NCBI RefSeq assembly: GCF_004803835.1
Contig: NZ_CP012545.1
Span: 1,302,001 to 1,366,000, forward strand
Source of the DNA: Campylobacter sp. RM6914
GTDB lineage: Bacteria; Campylobacterota; Campylobacteria; Campylobacterales; Campylobacteraceae
Direction of reading: 5' to 3'
Length of the DNA stretch: 64,000 nt
Shown here: one piece after another, positions 39,804 to 49,504 of the stretch
Numbering within the stretch: the first letter of the stretch is position 1
How the letters are laid out: every line of letters starts with the position of its first letter
Notes under the pieces: generated by a model
What the model saw: the letters and a program-made list of their open reading frames with translations, nothing else
What the model was told of the DNA's origin: nothing
Database searches by the model: none
Translations under genes and position numbers: made by a program

Positions 39804-42089
39804 TTACGCCTTAATAATATCCACGCCAACATTTGTTATCATCGTGGCTGCCACCGGACCCTCTTCCGGATTTAAAAGTCTGCTTTGGTTTGTTCCGTCG
39901 CCGTCTGTACGAGTCATGCCAGGCGTTGTATGACCAAATCCGTGATAAACGAACAACGTATCTTCTCTTATGCCCTCAGTCAGCATAACTTTACCTTTGT
40001 CTTTGCCAAATTTATTCTGCAAGATAACTTTATCTCCATCTTTTAGTCCTTTTCTTGCTGCAGTTTTTGGATGTATCCAGATCGGAGCTTCACTCATCAT
40101 ATCATTTAAGAAAGGAACGTTTTGCGTATGTCCGTTTGTATGTATAGGTGTTTTTCCACTCATCAAGCAAAGCTCATGACCGCCAAATACATCCATATCT
40201 AGCGTATTTAAGCAACCATACCCAGGGAACTGAGCCTCTACTTCCTCGCTAAATAGCTCTATCTTGCCACTCTTTGTTTTAAGTTTAGCCATACCGTCCA
40301 TAAGACCGTTTTCATCTACAAATTGAGCTGCGCTTGGATATTTTTCAACGAATTTAGCAACAGAACCTTTTTCTCTATATAAAATTCCAGGTACTTTCCA
40401 GGTCACATAACCGTCTTTTTCAAGGGCAGCTAAAAGGTCTACATTGCCCTTTACTTGTTGCATACGCCACTCTCTGATGTCGTTCCATTTGTATAGTTCG
40501 TCTATTTTCATTTTGCGCGCAAGCTCTCTGAAAATTTCAGCGCCACTCTTTGTATCGCCGATAGGCTCGACTATTTTATTTCTTATCATATATGCAGGCT
40601 TTTGACCTGATTTATCCTCTATACCCTCATCTCTTTCAAGATAAGTGCTCTCAGGTAAAACCACATCCGCATAAGTTGCCATATCGTTTAGGTAAACATC
40701 ACTTACTACGATAAAGTCAAGTTTTTTCATAGCATCTATCGTTTTTTGCGTACCGGCAACGTTTATTAGGTGGTTAAATCGTATATTAAACCAGCCTTTT
40801 ACAGGATAAGGTTTGTCTGTTAAAATTGCGTCAGGAATATCCATCAAAACACCGTGTTGGCGGCTAACAAATTTATGTTTTCCATCCTCACCCGCAAAGT
40901 CAACCCTTGTTCCTTTTGGCACTTTAAAGTCTTTATCTGGGTTTGTTATCTCGGGGATTTCATTTAGTCCTGTTAATTTGTTATATGTTTTTGCATTTTT
41001 ACCACCAAAAAGACCGCCTTTAACTTCCCAGTTGCCCATCATAGCATTTGCAGTCATAATGGCTCTTGTTCTCATGTATTCGGCTCTTGTAGTTGTAGTT
41101 TTGTGTCCAAAGTCAATGATAACGCGAGGTGCTGCAGCCCAAATTTCAGCCGCTATACGCTCAACTGTTGCAGCAGGTATGCCAGTGATACTTTCTTGCC
41201 ACTGTGGAGTAGTATCTTTTGCCGCCTCTACGACCTTATCAAAGCCTATAGTAAATTTCTCTATAAATTCTTTATTATAAGTATCATTTTTAATCCATGT
41301 ATTAATAAGCGCCATAACAAAAGCCAGGTCAGTTCCCGGTTTTACAGGTAGCCATTCGTCTGCTTTTGAAGCAACAACACTAAATCTAGGCTCGAGAACT
41401 ACAAGCTTTGTATCTTTTTGGTCCGCAAATTTCGCAAGCTTTTTAGCATCTGATATAACTATGCCTTCAAATAAATTGTGTCCGAAGTTTACAATGTATT
41501 TTGCGTTGCTAAAGTCACGTTTTAACTTCGCGTCACCATACATGTGAGTACAAACCATTTGGTATGTTATCGGACAGTTTGAAAAGTGAGAAAAGCAGTT
41601 TGGCGAACCATAGCTTGAAGCAAAATTTACCATCAACTTATGTGTTTGACAGCTTTTACAGGTAAACACAAAGCTTTGCGGTCCGTATTTATCTTTAATC
41701 TCTTGCATTTTAGTTGCAACTAGATCTAACGCCTCATCCCAACTAGCTTCACGCCATTTGCCTTCGCCTCTTTCGCCAACGCGTATTAAAGGCTTAACTA
41801 TACGTTGCGGATCGTAAAGCTGAGAGTGTCCAGAGCCACCTCTAGCACATACTGAAGTTCCTGTTCCGGACGCTTTGTGGTTACCTTGTATAAAAACGTT
41901 TTTACCGTCTACCACGCGTCCTTCGATAGGACATCGTGAAGAGCACATTTCACAGAAGCTAGGAGTAAAACTCTCGCTTCCTTTTAATGCTTTAGCACCA
42001 ACCGCCCCTAGACTGCCAGGTGTAAAACAGGTTGCTAAAACACCCGCTCCAGCGCTTGTTTTTAAAAAATCTCGTCTTGATTTATTCAT
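39804..42089 (-). CDS. psrA: Molybdopterin polysulfide/thiosulfate reductase catalytic subunit
   Basis: A 761-residue periplasmic molybdoenzyme. The Tat signal starts MNKSRRDFLKTSAGAG. A [4Fe-4S] motif follows (CEMCSSRCPIEGR then TSVCARGGSG). The molybdopterin regions include KSCQTHKLMVNFASSYGSPN, HLINVAGTQ and C-terminal VYHGFGHTTPGM. It belongs to the PsrA/PhsA branch and reduces sulfur compounds in anaerobic respiration. It is first of the psrABC operon. Confidence 0.88.
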   Translation of the reverse strand: MNKSRRDFLKTSAGAGVLATCFTPGSLGAVGAKALKGSESFTPSFCEMCSSRCPIEGRVVDGKNVFIQGNHKASGTGTSVCARGGSGHSQLYDPQRIVKPLIRVGERGEGKWREASWDEALDLVATKMQEIKDKYGPQSFVFTCKSCQTHKLMVNFASSYGSPNCFSHFSNCPITYQMVCTHMYGDAKLKRDFSNAKYIVNFGHNLFEGIVISDAKKLAKFADQKDTKLVVLEPRFSVVASKADEWLPVKPGTDLAFVMALINTWIKNDTYNKEFIEKFTIGFDKVVEAAKDTTPQWQESITGIPAATVERIAAEIWAAAPRVIIDFGHKTTTTRAEYMRTRAIMTANAMMGNWEVKGGLFGGKNAKTYNKLTGLNEIPEITNPDKDFKVPKGTRVDFAGEDGKHKFVSRQHGVLMDIPDAILTDKPYPVKGWFNIRFNHLINVAGTQKTIDAMKKLDFIVVSDVYLNDMATYADVVLPESTYLERDEGIEDKSGQKPAYMIRNKIVEPIGDTKSGAEIFRELARKMKIDELYKWNDIREWRMQQVKGNVDLLAALEKDGYVTWKVPGILYREKGSVAKFVEKYPSAAQFVDENGLMDGMAKLKTKSGKIELFSEEVEAQFPGYGCLNTLDMDVFGGHELCLMSGKTPIHTNGHTQNVPFLNDMMSEAPIWIHPKTAARKGLKDGDKVILQNKFGKDKGKVMLTEGIREDTLFVYHGFGHTTPGMTRTDGDGTNQSRLLNPEEGPVAATMITNVGVDIIKA

Positions 42090-42196
42090 CTTCTCCTCCT
42101 TAGACTTCAGTATTATTTTACAATAATTTCGTAAAAATAGAGTAAAATTTTACTTAAAGATAAAATTTAGTTTCTAAGATTTATATTAAATGGGAG

Positions 42197-42220
42197 AAAA
42201 TGTAAAAAATGTTACATTTT
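42197..42220. other. AT-rich hairpin downstream of dcuA
   Basis: AAAATGTAA and TTACATTTT pair as a perfect 9-bp stem around six bases. It lies just beyond the dcuA terminator, between dcuA and the psrA promoter region. Confidence 0.4.
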
Positions 42221-42240
42221 ATTCTATTAAAAGGAAGAAT

Positions 42241-42268
42241 AATCGGTTAAGATTTCTCTTAACCGATT
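42241..42268 (-). terminator. dcuA terminator
   Basis: AATCGGTTAAGA and TCTTAACCGATT form a perfect 12-bp stem around four bases, 8 bp after the dcuA stop. The plus-strand side is followed by TTAGTTTTT, so it could also act in the other direction. Confidence 0.75.
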
Positions 42269-42275
42269 TTAGTTT

Positions 42276-43619
42276 TTATAAAAGCACAGGTGCAACAAGG
42301 AAGCCCAAAGCAACTGATATTGCTACCATTATAGTACCTGGAACAAAGAATGAGTGGTTAAATACAAATTTACCGACTTTTGTTGTTCCTGTGTCGTCCA
42401 TAGCGATAGCGCCAAGTGTTGTTGGGTAAGTTGGAAGCACGAATAAGCCTGAAACAGCTGCGAAAGAAGCAACTAAGATCCAAACGTGTTGTGCATTCTC
42501 AGGACTTGTCATACCAAGAGCAACGGCAACAGCAGGCATCATAACGCGAGTTGTTGCAGCTTGTGAGTATAGCAAGCAGCTTAGGAAGTAAAGTACCACA
42601 GCTAGGATAAATGGATACTGGACAACCACATCCTTAGCTACCTCTTTAATGCTTTCAATGTGTCCGTTAACAAATGTCGTTCCAAGCCATGCGATACCGA
42701 TGATACATATACAAGCGTTCATACCGCTTTGGAATGTACTAGTTGAAAGTAATTTACCAGTTTCAACTTTACATAAAACAACGATAGCAAAACCGATAGT
42801 AAGCATAAAGCTGATGATGGCATTATCACGTGTTAAGATTGGATTTTCGATAAGACCAACACTTTTTGAGATCGCAAGCGCATAAGCAACGATAATCAAA
42901 ACACCAACACCAAATATCGCAACTGATCTTTTTGCATAAGGGTTTAGCTCTTTATACTCAACATTTTTTACCTCTTCAACAAGACCTTTTGCAAGTCTTT
43001 CTTGATAGATAGGATCTTTTGAAAGATCAAGATCGTAAAATTTGTTTACAAAAAATGCAGTTACAACCATAGCAATGAAAGTTGTAGAAATACATATAAA
43101 TAAAAGTATAGGATAGCTAACACCCAAAGGCTCACAAACGCCTGTCATTGCAACAAATGCTGCTGAGATAGGGCTAGCAGTAATTGCTACTTGGCTTGAA
43201 ACAACAGCAAGTGCAAGTGGTGCGCTTGGTTTGATGTTTTGACCTTTTGCAACCTCAGTAATAACAGGAAGCATAGAAAACGCAGTGTGTCCGGTACCAG
43301 CAAATATAGTTAGTAAATATGTAACTATTGGTGCTAGGTAGTTGATTTGTTTTGGGTTCTTACGTAAAATTTTAGAAGCTACTTGAACCAAAAAGTCAAG
43401 ACCACCCGCAACTTGCATAGCAGTAATTGCAGAGATAACAGAAGCAATAATAAGGATAACATCCATAGGGATGCCCTTCATCTCAACTTTCATACCAAGC
43501 ATAGCTAGTATAATGATACCTAAACCGCCGGCATAACCGACACCCATACCACCAAGCTTAACGCCTAGGTAGATGCCTCCGAACAGGACTATAATCTGCA
43601 AAATCAGCATTATATCCAT
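42276..43619 (-). CDS. dcuA: Anaerobic C4-dicarboxylate transporter, Dcu family
   Basis: A 447-residue transporter with about ten membrane helices and the DcuA/DcuB pattern (IASVISAITAMQVAGGLDFLV, TIFAGTGHTAFSMLPVITE, VSSQVAITASPISAAFVAM). It exchanges aspartate or fumarate for succinate. It is placed after aspA, as in the aspA-dcuA arrangement I recall from C. jejuni. That is why dcuA rather than dcuB is proposed; the two are hard to separate by eye. Confidence 0.8.
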   Translation of the reverse strand: MDIMLILQIIVLFGGIYLGVKLGGMGVGYAGGLGIIILAMLGMKVEMKGIPMDVILIIASVISAITAMQVAGGLDFLVQVASKILRKNPKQINYLAPIVTYLLTIFAGTGHTAFSMLPVITEVAKGQNIKPSAPLALAVVSSQVAITASPISAAFVAMTGVCEPLGVSYPILLFICISTTFIAMVVTAFFVNKFYDLDLSKDPIYQERLAKGLVEEVKNVEYKELNPYAKRSVAIFGVGVLIIVAYALAISKSVGLIENPILTRDNAIISFMLTIGFAIVVLCKVETGKLLSTSTFQSGMNACICIIGIAWLGTTFVNGHIESIKEVAKDVVVQYPFILAVVLYFLSCLLYSQAATTRVMMPAVAVALGMTSPENAQHVWILVASFAAVSGLFVLPTYPTTLGAIAMDDTGTTKVGKFVFNHSFFVPGTIMVAISVALGFLVAPVLL

Positions 43620-43669
43620 AACGAAACTCCTTTTGTTAAATTTTGTCTTTAAAAAAATTTTTTAAGAAC

Positions 43670-43701
43670 ATTTGGTTGAATTTTGACATATTCAACCAAA
43701 T
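43670..43701 (-). terminator. Hairpin between aspA and dcuA
   Basis: ATTTGGTTGAA and TTCAACCAAAT form a perfect 11-bp stem around ten bases, 13 bp after the aspA stop, with an A/T run after it on the minus strand. It may attenuate or process the aspA-dcuA transcript. Confidence 0.6.
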
Positions 43702-43714
43702 ACTTATCTTAAAT

Positions 43715-45118
43715 TTATTTGCCCATGCTTGGATTTAGCATATTTTTTGGCTCAAGAATCTTATCGATCTCTTCTTTAGTTAAATATCCTCTTTCTAAGC
43801 AGATATCACCTACGGCTTTGCCTGTTTGTAAAGCTTCTTTAGCAATAGATGCTGATTTTTCATAACCAATATAAGGGTTAAACGCTGTAACTATACCTAC
43901 AGAGCCTAGTACTGATTTTAAGCAAGCTTCAGGATTTGCAGTAAGTTTTTTGATAGCTTTTTCAGACAATGTTTTCATTGCGTTTTCAAGGATTGTAATA
44001 GAGTTAAATAATCCATAAGCTATACCTGGCTCAAACGCATTTAGTTCAAATTCTCCTCTCTCACTGCAAAGCATTATAGTTACGTCATTACCGATAACTT
44101 CATAGCAAGCCTCGCCTACCACTTCAGCAATAACCGGATTTACTTTACCAGGCATGATTGAACTACCAGGTTGCATTTGAGGTAGATTGATCTCACCTAA
44201 ACCGCATCTTGGACCTGAGTTCATTAATCTTAAATCGTTTGCGATCTTACTTAGTCTAACAGCAGCTGTTTTTAGAGCACCGCTTACATGAACAAAATCT
44301 CCTGTATCTTGTGTAGCAGCGATAAAATCTTCAGCCGGTTTAAAATCAACCCCCGTAATAGCGCTTAACTTTTTCTCAACTACGAATTTATAGTCAGGGT
44401 GGCAGTTAATGCCAGTTCCTATCGCAGTAGCACCCATGTTTAGATGAGTTAAAGTTTCGCGAGCAGCTGTGATTTTAGCGATATCGCTTTTAATATAGCT
44501 TGCAAACGCGTTAAAGGTATTACCAAGTGTTGTAGGAACAGCATCTTCAAGCTCTGTTCTACCCATTTTGATTATGTCTTTAAAGTCTTTTGCTTTTATT
44601 TCAAGCTCAGTCTTTAACTCTTCCATGGCTTTAAGAAGATCGCCAAGTTTGGCATGCGCAGCTACTTTTATTGAACTCGGATAAGCATCATTTGTGCTTT
44701 GACCAAGGTTGGTGTGATCGTTTGGATGTAGGTATTGATACTCACCTTTTTTATGACCCATTAGCTCAAGTGCAATGTTTGTGATAACCTCATTTGCGTT
44801 CATATTTGTAGATGTTCCAGCGCCACCTTGTATCATATCAACTACAAATTGGTCAAGATATTTACCTGCAATTATCTCATCGCAAGCTTTAGCTATAGCA
44901 TCGGCCTTATCGGCATCCAAAACACCAACCTCTTTGTTAGCTAGTGCAGCTGCTTTTTTTATCTGAGCAAATGCTTTTACAAAAAACGGATAATCCTTAA
45001 GAGTTCTACCGCTCATATGAAAATTCTCAAGCGCTCTGAAAGTCTGCACACCGTAATAAACGCTGTCGTCTATCTCTAGCTCACCAATGAAGTCGTGTTC
45101 TTTTCTTGTTCCCATCAT
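43715..45118 (-). CDS. aspA: Aspartate ammonia-lyase
   Basis: A 467-residue enzyme of the fumarase/aspartase family. Signature SSIMPGKVNPVIAEV is visible, with GMTRTEL-like RTELEDAVP and HMSGRTLKDYPFF near the N-terminus. It converts aspartate to fumarate and ammonia, feeding fumarate reductase further right in this window. The start is one of two adjacent ATGs after AAAGGAGAA. The length is normal. Confidence 0.92.
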   Translation of the reverse strand: MMGTRKEHDFIGELEIDDSVYYGVQTFRALENFHMSGRTLKDYPFFVKAFAQIKKAAALANKEVGVLDADKADAIAKACDEIIAGKYLDQFVVDMIQGGAGTSTNMNANEVITNIALELMGHKKGEYQYLHPNDHTNLGQSTNDAYPSSIKVAAHAKLGDLLKAMEELKTELEIKAKDFKDIIKMGRTELEDAVPTTLGNTFNAFASYIKSDIAKITAARETLTHLNMGATAIGTGINCHPDYKFVVEKKLSAITGVDFKPAEDFIAATQDTGDFVHVSGALKTAAVRLSKIANDLRLMNSGPRCGLGEINLPQMQPGSSIMPGKVNPVIAEVVGEACYEVIGNDVTIMLCSERGEFELNAFEPGIAYGLFNSITILENAMKTLSEKAIKKLTANPEACLKSVLGSVGIVTAFNPYIGYEKSASIAKEALQTGKAVGDICLERGYLTKEEIDKILEPKNMLNPSMGK

Positions 45119-45684
45119 TTCTCCTTTAAGAAAATTGTTAGTGAAACTATATCTCTTTTTTTAATTTTTTAAATTAATTTGGATTTTATTTTTTAAACTT
45201 TCTTCAAAAATCTCATTTAATCGCACTTTTGGTTAATACTAAAAATATAATTTAAGTTAAAATTTATATTTTTGATTGACAAAAAATGATATTTTTTTAA
45301 AATGTTATTTTTTTATTATTAAAATATTGCGTATTTTCTCATATATCTACCATGCTTTTTAAGCTTAGAGCATGATTTTTTGATAATTTTTATCCAAAAT
45401 AGTATTAAAAGTTTTATAAATTTTATGCAGAAATTCTAAATTTTGGCGCTTTTTATGATAATTTTCATTTTTGCCTTATCCTAGAAAATATTGTTTAAGA
45501 CTTCTCTTACAAAATTTTTAAAATTTAGCTAATTTTTAGAAAAATATTATATCCATTTACTTTTATGAGAGCAAAATGTGTTAAATTTATCCCATTATAA
45601 CCACAAACAGTAGCTTTATATAAAGATTTAAACATAAAACTTAAGTAAAAAAATTATATATGAATATTAAAAAGAAGAGGATGG
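45119..45684. other. AT-rich intergenic region upstream of aspA
   Basis: About 565 bp without a convincing gene. It holds the aspA promoter region (a TATAGT-like -10 on the minus strand near 45150) and many A/T runs. I see no repeat, RNA gene or pseudogene in it. Confidence 0.5.
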
Positions 45685-45708
45685 CCCGACTTTATAAAAT
45701 TTGTCGGG
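45685..45708 (-). terminator. Terminator after ABC-F gene
   Basis: CCCGAC and GTCGGG pair around TTTATAAAATTT, about 20 bp after the ABC-F stop. The stem is GC-rich against an AT-rich surround. Confidence 0.65.
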
Positions 45709-45726
45709 TCGAAATTTATAATAATT

Positions 45727-47316
45727 TTAAGCGTCTAATCCTAAGCTCGTGCGGTATTCTTCATAACTTCCACGGAAATCAACAACTTCGCCATTACCTT
45801 TTAGGTGCAAAATTCTATTTGCAAAAGCGTCAATTAACTCTCTATCGTGACTTACACAGATAACAGAACCGCTAAAATTATAAAAAGCTTCACCAAGAGC
45901 GATGATAGCTTCAAGGTCAAGATGGTTGTTTGGCTCATCCATGATCATCAAATTTGGCTTGTGTAGCATAAGCTGAGAAAGGCGAACGCGATGTTTTTCG
46001 CCGCCACTTAGCGTGCCTACAGCCTTTTCTTGATCGGCGCCGCTAAAAAGCATCCTACCAAGGCATTTGCGAATTTCATCTATGTCTTTGTTTTTTGCAT
46101 CCTGCAGATATTCATATAGTTTTAGATCGCCATCAATCTTATTTACCGTATCTTGCGCAAAGCATCCTAGCTCAATGGTAGCACCGATATGGACGGTTCC
46201 ACTGTCTGGTGCTAGCTCACCAGTAATGATCTTACAAAGCGTGGTTTTGCCTACGCCGTTGTGTCCTATAATAGCTACTTTATCGCCCTTTTCTAGTTTG
46301 AAATTTAAATTCTCAAAAATAACCTTATCATCAAATTTCTTTGAAATTCCACTTAGCTCGATAAGCTCATTTCCTATCTCACGATTTGCACGGAACAAAA
46401 TGCTAGGATCGCGACGACTAGAGACCGCTATCTCTTGAATGTCAAGCTTTGCCAGCTGCTTTGCACGACTTGTTGCCTGACGAGCTTTTGAGGCATTTGC
46501 GGAGAAACGAGCGATAAATTTTTCAAGCTCCTCTTTCTCTTTTAGCTTTTTATCACGCTCCATCTCATGTTGTTTAGCTATCAAATTTGCAGCCATATAC
46601 CATTCATCGTAGTTACCGGTAAATTCGCGAATTTTCTTAAAATCAACATCAAGGATATGCGTGCAAACACGGTTTAGAAAGTGACGATCGTGGCTGATAA
46701 CTACAAGCGTTCCTTCGTGGCGGTTCAACTCGTTTTCAAGCCAAGCGATAGCATCGATGTCAAGGTTATTTGTAGGTTCGTCAAGAAACAAAATATCAGG
46801 CTTTGGAAACAACACTTGTGCCAAAAGCACTTTTACTTTATCTGAGTTTTCAACCTCGCTCATAAGTTTATCAAATTCATTTAGTCCAAGCGAACTTAAA
46901 ATTTTCTCGATACGCGTTTCATACTCATAAGTCGGGTCTTCTTCTGCGGAAATGATCTCAAGCTCACTCAAGCGATCATTGATCTCATCCGTAAATTCCT
47001 CGCTCATATAAAGCTTTTCTTTCTCTCTTACTGCGTCATAAAGGCGTTTGTTGCCGTAAAGCACAGCATCTTTTAACGTAAAATTTTCAAAAGCAAACTG
47101 ATCTTGACCAAGAACTCCGACACGAAGTCCATTTTCAATTACTATCTCGCCGCTACTTGCTTCTATATCACCGCTTAAAATTTTTAAAAATGTCGATTTA
47201 CCTGCGCCATTTGCTCCGATAAGTCCATATCTGTTTTGGCGCTTTAACACCAAATTTACATCTTCAAAAAGCAAACTGCTAGCAAAACGCTGCGTAAGTC
47301 CCTTAACTTCAAGCAT
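45727..47316 (-). CDS. ABC-F family ATPase (YbiT-like)
   Basis: A 529-residue soluble protein with two ATP-binding cassettes and no membrane domain. First: GLIGANGAGKST, LFLDEPTNNLD, with a divergent signature SEVENSDKVKVLLAQ. Second: AIIGHNGVGKTT, LSGGEKHRVRLSQLM and LMIMDEPNNHLD. The linker between them is charged and helical (residues 240-300). ABC-F proteins bind the ribosome E site and modulate translation. YbiT is the closest type by eye. Confidence 0.85.
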   Translation of the reverse strand: MLEVKGLTQRFASSLLFEDVNLVLKRQNRYGLIGANGAGKSTFLKILSGDIEASSGEIVIENGLRVGVLGQDQFAFENFTLKDAVLYGNKRLYDAVREKEKLYMSEEFTDEINDRLSELEIISAEEDPTYEYETRIEKILSSLGLNEFDKLMSEVENSDKVKVLLAQVLFPKPDILFLDEPTNNLDIDAIAWLENELNRHEGTLVVISHDRHFLNRVCTHILDVDFKKIREFTGNYDEWYMAANLIAKQHEMERDKKLKEKEELEKFIARFSANASKARQATSRAKQLAKLDIQEIAVSSRRDPSILFRANREIGNELIELSGISKKFDDKVIFENLNFKLEKGDKVAIIGHNGVGKTTLCKIITGELAPDSGTVHIGATIELGCFAQDTVNKIDGDLKLYEYLQDAKNKDIDEIRKCLGRMLFSGADQEKAVGTLSGGEKHRVRLSQLMLHKPNLMIMDEPNNHLDLEAIIALGEAFYNFSGSVICVSHDRELIDAFANRILHLKGNGEVVDFRGSYEEYRTSLGLDA

Positions 47317-47435
47317 ATTTATCCTTAGTGAATTTTTTAAATTTTATATTTTGCCAAAATGTTGATTAAAATTTGATAACTGGCATTTTTAGACTACTTA
47401 CGAAATATTTTTATATATTTTAATGTAAGTAAAAT

Positions 47436-48650
47436 TTATTTCTTGAGCATGGTTTTTAATATACGCTTGCCTATCTCAACGCCAGGCTGATCGTATGTAT
47501 TAACACCAAGCATTACTCCCACGGCTGAAGTTAAAAGCTCATAGTAAAATATCAAAAATCCGACATGTCTCTCATCAAGCCTATCAAGCTCTAAAATATC
47601 CACACTTAAACCTTCTTGCACAAGAGCCATGGCTGTTGCGTCACACTGGGCGTTTAAAAGCCTATTTAGACTAAGTCCCGCAACAAAGTCACACTCCTCA
47701 AGTCCTTTTAAACTAATGCCAGGAACAGCCACCTCGGTACTTTCACAAATTTTGATAAAAGTTACGGTTTTATCCTTGATGCCATCCATGATAAGCTGTA
47801 AAAAACTATGTTGATCACTTGAGCCAATAAGTCCGATAGGAGTTCTGCCGACACGTTTGAAGCCTTTTTTCTTTCCAAGGCTTTCAGCCCAAAGCTGAAC
47901 ATACCAGTCGTTGAATTCACGAAATCTATCGCAATAACCAAAGACAACATTTATATGGGCGTTTCTGTGAATTGCGTAGTGGTACGCCTTTGCCATTAGA
48001 CTTGTATCGTTTTTGTCTATGTAACGACTTTTGCATTCCAACGCCCCTTCTAAAAGCTCTTTTATGTCATATCCGCAAAGCGCCAAAGGAACAAGCCCAA
48101 TAGCACTTAAAACACTAAACCTGCCACCTACATTTTGTGGGATATTAAACACTTTTATAGAGTTATTTTTTGCAAATTCTTCTAAATTTGTTCCAGAATC
48201 TGTTATTATCAAGAAATTTTTGCTTAAATTTTTAGGTTTAAATTCGTCCAAAATGCACTTAAATATCGTGATGGTTTCGATCGTATTGCCTGATTTTGAA
48301 CTTACGATAAACAAAGTTTCTTCAAATTTTATATCATCCATGACCGCTTTGTAGCTTTGAGGGTCAACATTGTCAAGGACATACAATTGGCGTTTTTGCT
48401 TTTTTGACTTAAGCATGGATCTTATAGCTTTAACCCCAAGAGAGCTTCCTCCGATACCTACTAATACAATGTTTTTAATATAAGATAAACTTTTTTCATA
48501 TACATAAATTTCATCAACCGTCTTAAGCCCCGTTGATGGCAGATGATAGTATCCTATCTGACCGTTTTTATATTCGTCATTTATGCGTGCAGCATAAGCG
48601 TCTATCGTAGTTGAATCTATTAAGTTAAATCTAAATATATTTTTTATCAT
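47436..48650 (-). CDS. pgi: Glucose-6-phosphate isomerase
   Basis: A 404-residue enzyme, shorter than the roughly 550-residue E. coli form but usual for Campylobacter. Sugar-isomerase motifs: VGIGGSSLGVKAI, VSSKSGNTIETI, GGRFSVLSAIGLVPLALCG and near the end GVNTYDQPGVEIGK. It interconverts glucose-6-P and fructose-6-P. Since many Campylobacter lack glycolytic phosphofructokinase, it may serve gluconeogenesis and sugar-nucleotide supply with galU, whose end it overlaps by 4 bp. Confidence 0.93.
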   Translation of the reverse strand: MIKNIFRFNLIDSTTIDAYAARINDEYKNGQIGYYHLPSTGLKTVDEIYVYEKSLSYIKNIVLVGIGGSSLGVKAIRSMLKSKKQKRQLYVLDNVDPQSYKAVMDDIKFEETLFIVSSKSGNTIETITIFKCILDEFKPKNLSKNFLIITDSGTNLEEFAKNNSIKVFNIPQNVGGRFSVLSAIGLVPLALCGYDIKELLEGALECKSRYIDKNDTSLMAKAYHYAIHRNAHINVVFGYCDRFREFNDWYVQLWAESLGKKKGFKRVGRTPIGLIGSSDQHSFLQLIMDGIKDKTVTFIKICESTEVAVPGISLKGLEECDFVAGLSLNRLLNAQCDATAMALVQEGLSVDILELDRLDERHVGFLIFYYELLTSAVGVMLGVNTYDQPGVEIGKRILKTMLKK

Positions 48651-49474
48651 TTTTTATACTCTTTTGCATAAAAGAAGTTTGTAGCCTCCATGAAGCCATC
48701 TATACTACCGCAATCAAAACGTCTACCTTTAAATTTATATGCCAAAACCATACCCTGCTTTGCCTGAGTTTTTAACGCGTCAGTTATCTGAATTTCACCG
48801 TTTTTACCAGGCTTTGTATGCTCTAAAATATCAAAAATATCAGGAGTTAATATATATCTACCAATAATTGCCAAATTTGTCGGTGCTTCGCTAGGATCCG
48901 GTTTTTCAACCATATCATCAACCATAAGCAAATCATCTTCTATAAATCTACCGCTTACCACGCCGTAACTTTTGGTTTGCTCTCTTTCAACTTCCATAAC
49001 GGCAACGATAGAGCAGCGATACCGCTCATAAATTCTCATCATCTGCGACAAGACGTTTTCGCCATCTTCATTTATACAAAGGTCATCTGCCAAAATCACA
49101 CCAAAAGCCTCGTCACGAACTAAGGTTTTACCGGTATATATGGCATGACCAAGACCTCTCATCTCATTTTGGCGAGTAAAAGAAAAAGTGCATGAGCCCA
49201 TTATTTTTCTAATGTCAGTTAATAGCGGTTCTTTACTAGTGCCTGCTATTTGATGTTCTAACTCGTAGCTTATATCAAAATAATCCTCCAAAGCACGTTT
49301 TCCACGTCCCACTACAAACGCCATATTATCCATGCCCGACTCAAGTGCCTCTTCTACTCCGTAATGAACAAGAGGTTTTGTAATAATAGGGAGCATCTCT
49401 TTTGGCAAGGATTTTGTCGCAGGTAAAAATCTAGTTCCGTATCCTGCCGCCGGAAATAAACAAGTTTGTAGCAT
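48647..49474 (-). CDS. galU: UTP-glucose-1-phosphate uridylyltransferase
   Basis: A 275-residue nucleotidyltransferase. N-terminal FPAAGYGTRFLPATKSLPKEMLPI carries the GxGTR nucleotide loop and the KEMLP site. VILADDLC binds metal and VEKPDPSEAPTNLAIIGRYIL is typical of GalU. It makes UDP-glucose for surface polysaccharides. It is the first of the galU-pgi pair. Confidence 0.95.
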   Translation of the reverse strand: MLQTCLFPAAGYGTRFLPATKSLPKEMLPIITKPLVHYGVEEALESGMDNMAFVVGRGKRALEDYFDISYELEHQIAGTSKEPLLTDIRKIMGSCTFSFTRQNEMRGLGHAIYTGKTLVRDEAFGVILADDLCINEDGENVLSQMMRIYERYRCSIVAVMEVEREQTKSYGVVSGRFIEDDLLMVDDMVEKPDPSEAPTNLAIIGRYILTPDIFDILEHTKPGKNGEIQITDALKTQAKQGMVLAYKFKGRRFDCGSIDGFMEATNFFYAKEYKK

Positions 49475-49504
49475 TTGTGTCCTTTGAAAATTTGCGTTAT
49501 TTTA

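Noticed and set aside
39793-39832. Longer start for psrB
   Set aside because: The upstream codons overlap psrA and lack a ribosome site; GGGGGAG stands next to the internal ATG pair.
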